Assembly (NCBI GenBank): GCA_050942695.1
Contig: JBMNNU010000120.1
Span: 1-9,352, forward strand
Length of the DNA stretch: 9,352 nucleotides
Origin: JBMNNU01 sp050942695
GTDB taxonomy: Bacteria > Chloroflexota > UBA6077
Reading direction: 5' to 3'
This document shows, one piece after another, positions 6,997 to 9,352 of the stretch (position 1 is its first letter; the number at the start of each line of letters is the position of its first letter). Under the pieces are notes generated by a model. It had not been told where the DNA came from. It saw only the letters and a program-made list of their open reading frames with translations, and did no database searches. The position numbers and the translations under genes are program-made.

Positions 6997-8040
6997 TCGC
7001 TGGTGAAGCCGCTGGTGCTCCCAGTCGGAGAAGGTCTCAGGTGGGTGTATCTCTTCCCAATCGGGCCGTTTGCGGAGAGATACAGCCTTAACCTGGCAGC
7101 CGGTAACGCACAAACCGCATCCGATGCACCGCTCCGTATCTACGGTAGCTACCCCGCCGGTCTCGACAATCGCTCGCACCCGGCATCGCTTCATACAAAC
7201 GAAACAGCCGGCGCATCTTTCCTGATCGATCACAGCCAGGTAGCTTGCCCTGGCGACAGACCCTTGGATCCCGCGTTCGGTGATCCCTCGCAGAATGCCG
7301 CAGCAACAGCCGCAGCAGTTGCACACGTAGTATAGATCCTGGATCACGTTGCTTACGGTGTGGACCAATCCTACCTCCTCGCACCGGTCCAGCAGTGCCA
7401 GCGCCTCCGATCTGGAGATGTCATTGGGCCCCGGCGGACGACCGGAAGCGGAAAAGGCGAGGCATGTATGGATAGGGAAATCGCACTTGCGGCCCAACAG
7501 ATCCTGCTGCACGCGACAGATGCAGTCCCGAACTGAAAAGGTCTTGGAACGCTCGAGGATCTTAACTACATCCTCGTAGGGTAGCACCCACTCGGTAGGG
7601 AGTGAGTGGCGCCCCGGCACTACCCGCGCAAGGGGCGGCTCTGGCCTCATAATGCCCTCGGCGCCCCCTTCAGCCATGTAATCCTCCACCAGATGGGCCA
7701 GTTCGTGGTCCATCAACTCCAAGGAGGCTTCGTATATACCCACAACGAAGGGGGCAAGCCGGAACCGCCAGGATCTGGCCTGCCGATCCAACTCCAGCCA
7801 AACCATACCTCGCTTGGCGAGGGCCTTCAATCGAGTTGCCGCCTGATCGGCCGGGATACCCGCACGGGCGGCAATGGAGGTGGGCAACTCCATCTCTCGG
7901 CTTAACTGCGAGGCCAGAAAAGCCTCCTCAGGTGAAAAGATCTTTCGGAGGATCTGTATCTCCTTTCCCCCAGACGTCCGGGGGAACCCGTTGGGCAGCG
8001 CGTCTAACGCTGCCGCTAGCCGCTCGTAAGGGTCGTTCAT
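6958..8040 (-). CDS. Cys-rich 4Fe-4S ferredoxin-type protein with N-terminal winged-helix-like region
   Basis: This is a soluble 360-residue iron-sulfur protein. Residues about 45-100 resemble a winged-helix fold (TSIAARAGIPADQAATRLKA, then a beta-wing). The middle holds a Cys set: C173 and C175 (DCICR), C186 and C193. A dense Cys run follows at C240, C242, C243, C245, C246 and C247 (CNCCGCCCGIL). The C-terminus has two ferredoxin motifs CX2CX2CX3C, at C276/279/282/286 and C305/308/311/315, predicting two 4Fe-4S clusters. I recognise the general architecture from anaerobe genomes, where it is usually annotated only as a 4Fe-4S binding protein; no reaction is known to me. Electron transfer or redox sensing is inferred. 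The ATG at 8038-8040 has CAGGAG (minus strand, 8047-8052) 6 nt upstream. The last 12 residues and the stop are encoded antisense to the 3' end of infA. No terminator is visible beyond the stop. Confidence 0.88.
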   Translation of the reverse strand: MNDPYERLAAALDALPNGFPRTSGGKEIQILRKIFSPEEAFLASQLSREMELPTSIAARAGIPADQAATRLKALAKRGMVWLELDRQARSWRFRLAPFVVGIYEASLELMDHELAHLVEDYMAEGGAEGIMRPEPPLARVVPGRHSLPTEWVLPYEDVVKILERSKTFSVRDCICRVQQDLLGRKCDFPIHTCLAFSASGRPPGPNDISRSEALALLDRCEEVGLVHTVSNVIQDLYYVCNCCGCCCGILRGITERGIQGSVARASYLAVIDQERCAGCFVCMKRCRVRAIVETGGVATVDTERCIGCGLCVTGCQVKAVSLRKRPDWEEIHPPETFSDWEHQRLHQRLLAVSVDDPASG

Positions 8041-8055
8041 CTTCGGCTCCTGTTT

Positions 8056-8172
8056 GAGTGCTAAGTACTGGGTCCTGAGTCCTGCGTCCTAAGGACGGTT
8101 CTGGGTTCTGAGTTCTGGGTTCTGGGTACTGGGTGCTGAGTCCTGAGTCCTGCGTCCTGAGTCCTGTGTGTT
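8056..8172. repeat. Degenerate 7-bp tandem repeat array, consensus GRGTNCT
   Basis: About 16 head-to-tail heptamers can be read on the plus strand, among them GAGTCCT, GGGTTCT, GCGTCCT, GGGTACT, GGGTGCT and GAGTTCT. Five units (8056-8090) and ten or so (8103-8172) keep strict 7-bp phase on each side of a 12-bp disrupted stretch (8091-8102). It resembles the short tandem heptamer repeats known from cyanobacteria and other bacteria in general form. It is not a CRISPR: units are 7 bp and contiguous. The array ends 4 bp from the ribosome binding site of the minus-strand iron-sulfur gene. Confidence 0.85.
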
Positions 8173-8377
8173 GGGAGTACTCCCTCTTCCCTTGGGAAAC
8201 ACCTAGTCCCCTCTCCCACTGCGGTGGGAGAGGCGTGACCGCAACGCTGTGCCCGCTCGCGTCACGGGGTGAGGGCAACCATTTGGTTGGATATCAAGCA
8301 AGCCCTCACCCCGACCCTCTCCCATAAGGATAGGGAGAATGTGGTCTCCCACCGCGATAGGAGAGGGGGTTACTCTC
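8173..8377. repeat. Cluster of palindromes and hairpins
   Basis: In order: a perfect 12-bp palindrome GGGAGTACTCCC (8173-8184); TTCCC/GGGAA (8187-8198); a 10-bp stem CCTCTCCCAC/GTGGGAGAGG with a TGCG loop (8210-8233); CGTGAC/GTCACG around a 20-nt core (8234-8266); and a 12-bp inverted repeat CGGGGTGAGGGC/GCCCTCACCCCG (8265-8276 and 8302-8313) with an inner CAACC/GGTTG hairpin. Then come TCTCCC/GGGAGA (8318-8338) and GAGAG/CTCTC (8361-8377). The CCCTCTCCC and GGGAGAGGG themes look like a common class of dispersed extragenic palindromes. Hairpins at 8318-8377 lie just beyond the DsrE-like gene's stop and could end its transcript. Confidence 0.6.
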
Positions 8378-8394
8378 CCTCGTCACCTCACGTC

Positions 8395-8748
8395 CTAGGA
8401 ATAGAGTACCTTCCTGGCTCCGGCCAGAGTGTCCACGATCTCCTGCATGTTGCTTATGCGACCCAGAGCGATACGCTCAGAGATCTGGAAATGATTGACG
8501 CAGGTGCCGCACAAAACTATCTCGGCGCCCTTCTTTGCGAGGGCATCCAACATGGGCACCGCATCGGAGCCCTGCTCAACCAGTTTGACGCCAGTGTTGT
8601 AGCAGATAACAGTATCCGGCACGTCGTCTCTGAAGGCAACCGTACGGAGAAAATTGACCATCAAGATAGACCCAAGATCGTCGTCACCTCGACCCAGGGT
8701 ATCGGAGTCCAACACCAGGACGAATTCACCAGCTCGTTGCGTTGGCAT
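8395..8748 (-). CDS. DsrE-family protein, YedF-like domain
   Basis: This 117-residue protein has the DsrE fold typical of the C-terminal half of YedF, a protein linked to selenium metabolism. Visible hallmarks are LGSILMVNFL (25-34), NTGVKL (51-56), the CGTC motif with C80 and C83, and the ISNM segment (98-101) before a final helix. DsrE/TusD-like proteins commonly carry sulfur as a Cys persulfide; the CGTC pair is the likely active site here, which is inference. Canonical YedF has a TusA-like domain before this one; here it is absent and no TusA gene is seen nearby. A TTG one codon upstream (8749-8751) is possible, but ATG 8746-8748 is preferred because AAGGA lies 7 nt before it. The gene has the same orientation as the iron-sulfur gene, which suggests but does not prove a joint redox or sulfur role. 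Confidence 0.85.
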   Translation of the reverse strand: MPTQRAGEFVLVLDSDTLGRGDDDLGSILMVNFLRTVAFRDDVPDTVICYNTGVKLVEQGSDAVPMLDALAKKGAEIVLCGTCVNHFQISERIALGRISNMQEIVDTLAGARKVLYS

Positions 8749-8755
8749 CAATGTA

Positions 8756-8760
8756 TCCTT
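8756..8760 (-). promoter_or_regulatory. Ribosome binding site that decides the DsrE-like start
   Basis: On the minus strand AAGGA lies 7 nt from ATG 8748 and only 4 nt from the adjacent in-frame TTG. The spacing and the stronger codon favour the ATG. Confidence 0.55.
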
Positions 8761-8794
8761 TCTTTCTAGACCATACCAGTGTTAACAGGTCGCT

Positions 8795-8930
8795 TTAGCG
8801 GCCTTCGCCGGGAGCGCAGGCGTCCCGCCCGCCAGGCCTCAACGCTGTGCTCGCTCGCGTTGAGTGCCCTGGACCCGCTTTTAGAAACCTATGCAGCGGT
8901 CAGTAACAGAACACGTTAGCGGCCTATGCC
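8795..8930. repeat. Palindromic repeat region between the TPR and DsrE-like genes
   Basis: Two near-identical 15-mers, TTAGCGGCCTTCGCC (8795-8809) and TTAGCGGCCTATGCC (8916-8930), bracket this stretch in direct orientation with two differences. Inside are a hairpin GGGA-g-CGC/GCGTCCC (8810-8826) and an 8-bp stem CTCAACGC/GCGTTGAG (8838-8845 with 8857-8864). The second hairpin has AACGCTGTGCTCGCTCGCGT as its core, which recurs with one change at 8243-8262. The 195-bp gap holds no gene. Confidence 0.55.
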
Positions 8931-8943
8931 AGAGCGGTGGTTA

Positions 8944-9352
8944 TCATCCGTAACGGATAATTTTCCGGCGTAGCCGGGTGAGGCGGTGCTCAAGGTCGAT
9001 CCGCTGCTGCTCCACCCGCCAGGGATCGTCGCGGGCGGCCTTCAACTCTAGAGCCATCAAAGCCCGCAGCGTCAACCTCTCCGCCTCTCGGTAATCCCTG
9101 GCCACATGCTCGAAGTGCTTTGCCATCTCCACATAGGCCAGCATCGTATAGCCATATCCGCTGCCGGCCAGCTTTCTCCACATCTCCACCGCGTCGTCTC
9201 GCATACGCAACCGCTTGAATAGGGTCCCCAGCCGCAGCATCGCCCTGCCACGCAGTTCAGGTAGTGTCGCGATATCGCTTGCCCGTTCGTAACAGAGAAT
9301 AGCCCTGTCGATCTCCCCCAGGCTTTCGAAGATAGCCCCCAGTGCGCACAGG
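8944..9352 (-). CDS. TPR-repeat protein, C-terminal part (5' end outside window)
   Basis: The frame is open from the stop at 8944-8946 to the right edge of the window, giving 135 C-terminal residues; the start lies beyond 9352. The visible part has TPR-like helical pairs: one unit ending in DRAILCYERASDIA, a second with LGTLFKRLRMRDDAVEMWRKLA, then MAKHFEHVARDYREAERLTLRAL, followed by a basic, charged tail (EHRLTRLRRK). This tail resembles the C-termini of YprB-type proteins, in which an RNase H-like exonuclease domain precedes TPRs. That domain would be outside the window, so the assignment is tentative. It has the same orientation as the DsrE-like gene, separated by 195 bp of repeats. No terminator with a T-run is visible after the stop. 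Confidence 0.8.
   Translation of the reverse strand, partial: LCALGAIFESLGEIDRAILCYERASDIATLPELRGRAMLRLGTLFKRLRMRDDAVEMWRKLAGSGYGYTMLAYVEMAKHFEHVARDYREAERLTLRALMALELKAARDDPWRVEQQRIDLEHRLTRLRRKIIRYG

Larger units (their letters stand above)
8041..8394. other. Repeat-filled gap between the DsrE-like and iron-sulfur genes
   Basis: These 354 bp hold no credible gene; open frames here translate repeats. They contain the iron-sulfur gene's ribosome binding site, a heptamer array (8056-8172) and then a dense run of palindromes (8173-8377), the last two entered separately. No convincing promoter for the iron-sulfur gene was found, so it may depend on transcription from the DsrE-like gene upstream. 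Confidence 0.65.

Noticed and set aside
8056..8172. CRISPR array
   Set aside because: Units are 7 bp and contiguous with no spacers of uniform length, and no cas gene is present.
7928..8278. Minus-strand reading frame of 116 residues across the heptamer array
   Set aside because: Its peptide is the translated heptamer repeat (QDSGL, TQNPEP) and it overlaps the well-supported iron-sulfur gene in another frame.
8269..8769. Plus-strand reading frame of 166 residues
   Set aside because: It is antisense to the DsrE-like gene plus repeat sequence, shows no recognisable domain, and has no ribosome binding site.
8770..8778. Extended -10 promoter (TGGTATGGT, minus strand) for the DsrE-like gene
   Set aside because: No -35 element lies 16-18 nt upstream and the hexamer matches the consensus poorly; too weak to list.

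Overview
The window comes from a bacterial chromosome that is moderately GC-rich by eye. It reads most like an uncultured or anaerobic member of the Chloroflexota or a similar lineage. That placement is inference: it rests on the mixture of housekeeping genes (hisI-hisG, infA), a multi-cluster iron-sulfur protein, a DsrE/YedF-like sulfur or selenium protein, and intergenic regions crowded with short palindromes and a degenerate heptamer array. No marker in the window fixes the phylum. No phage, transposase, tRNA, rRNA or CRISPR was seen.

Layout. A minus-strand gene for a SWIM zinc-finger protein (31-1818) is divergent from a large plus-strand hybrid sensor histidine kinase (2238-4988). The AT-rich gap between them holds a good sigma-70-type promoter and a roughly 230-nt leader with several hairpins. 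The kinase ends in an intrinsic terminator that overlaps its own stop codon. Next comes a two-gene histidine-biosynthesis operon, hisI-hisG (5103-6405), with overlapping reading frames, closed by two hairpins. A 180-bp structured element bounded by inverted repeats (6491-6670) separates it from infA (translation initiation factor IF-1, 6775-6996).

The 3' end of infA overlaps, tail to tail, a minus-strand gene for a Cys-rich 4Fe-4S protein (6958-8040). Upstream of that gene on the minus strand lie a 7-bp repeat array that reaches almost to its ribosome binding site, a cluster of palindromes, a single-domain DsrE/YedF-like gene (8395-8748), more palindromic repeats, and the C-terminal part of a TPR protein that runs off the right edge (8944-9352).

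How the genes may work together. HisG and HisI catalyse the first and third steps of histidine synthesis; HisE and the remaining enzymes must be encoded elsewhere. The kinase has a Cache sensor, HAMP, PAS, HisKA, ATPase and C-terminal receiver but no partner regulator beside it, so it is an orphan. The DsrE-like protein and the iron-sulfur protein lie in the same orientation and may form a sulfur/selenium or redox unit, but the 354 bp of repeats between them makes co-transcription uncertain. The least explained parts are the repeats: the heptamer array abutting the iron-sulfur gene, a 20-nt core repeated on both sides of the DsrE gene with different but self-complementary flanks, and the inverted-repeat element before infA.
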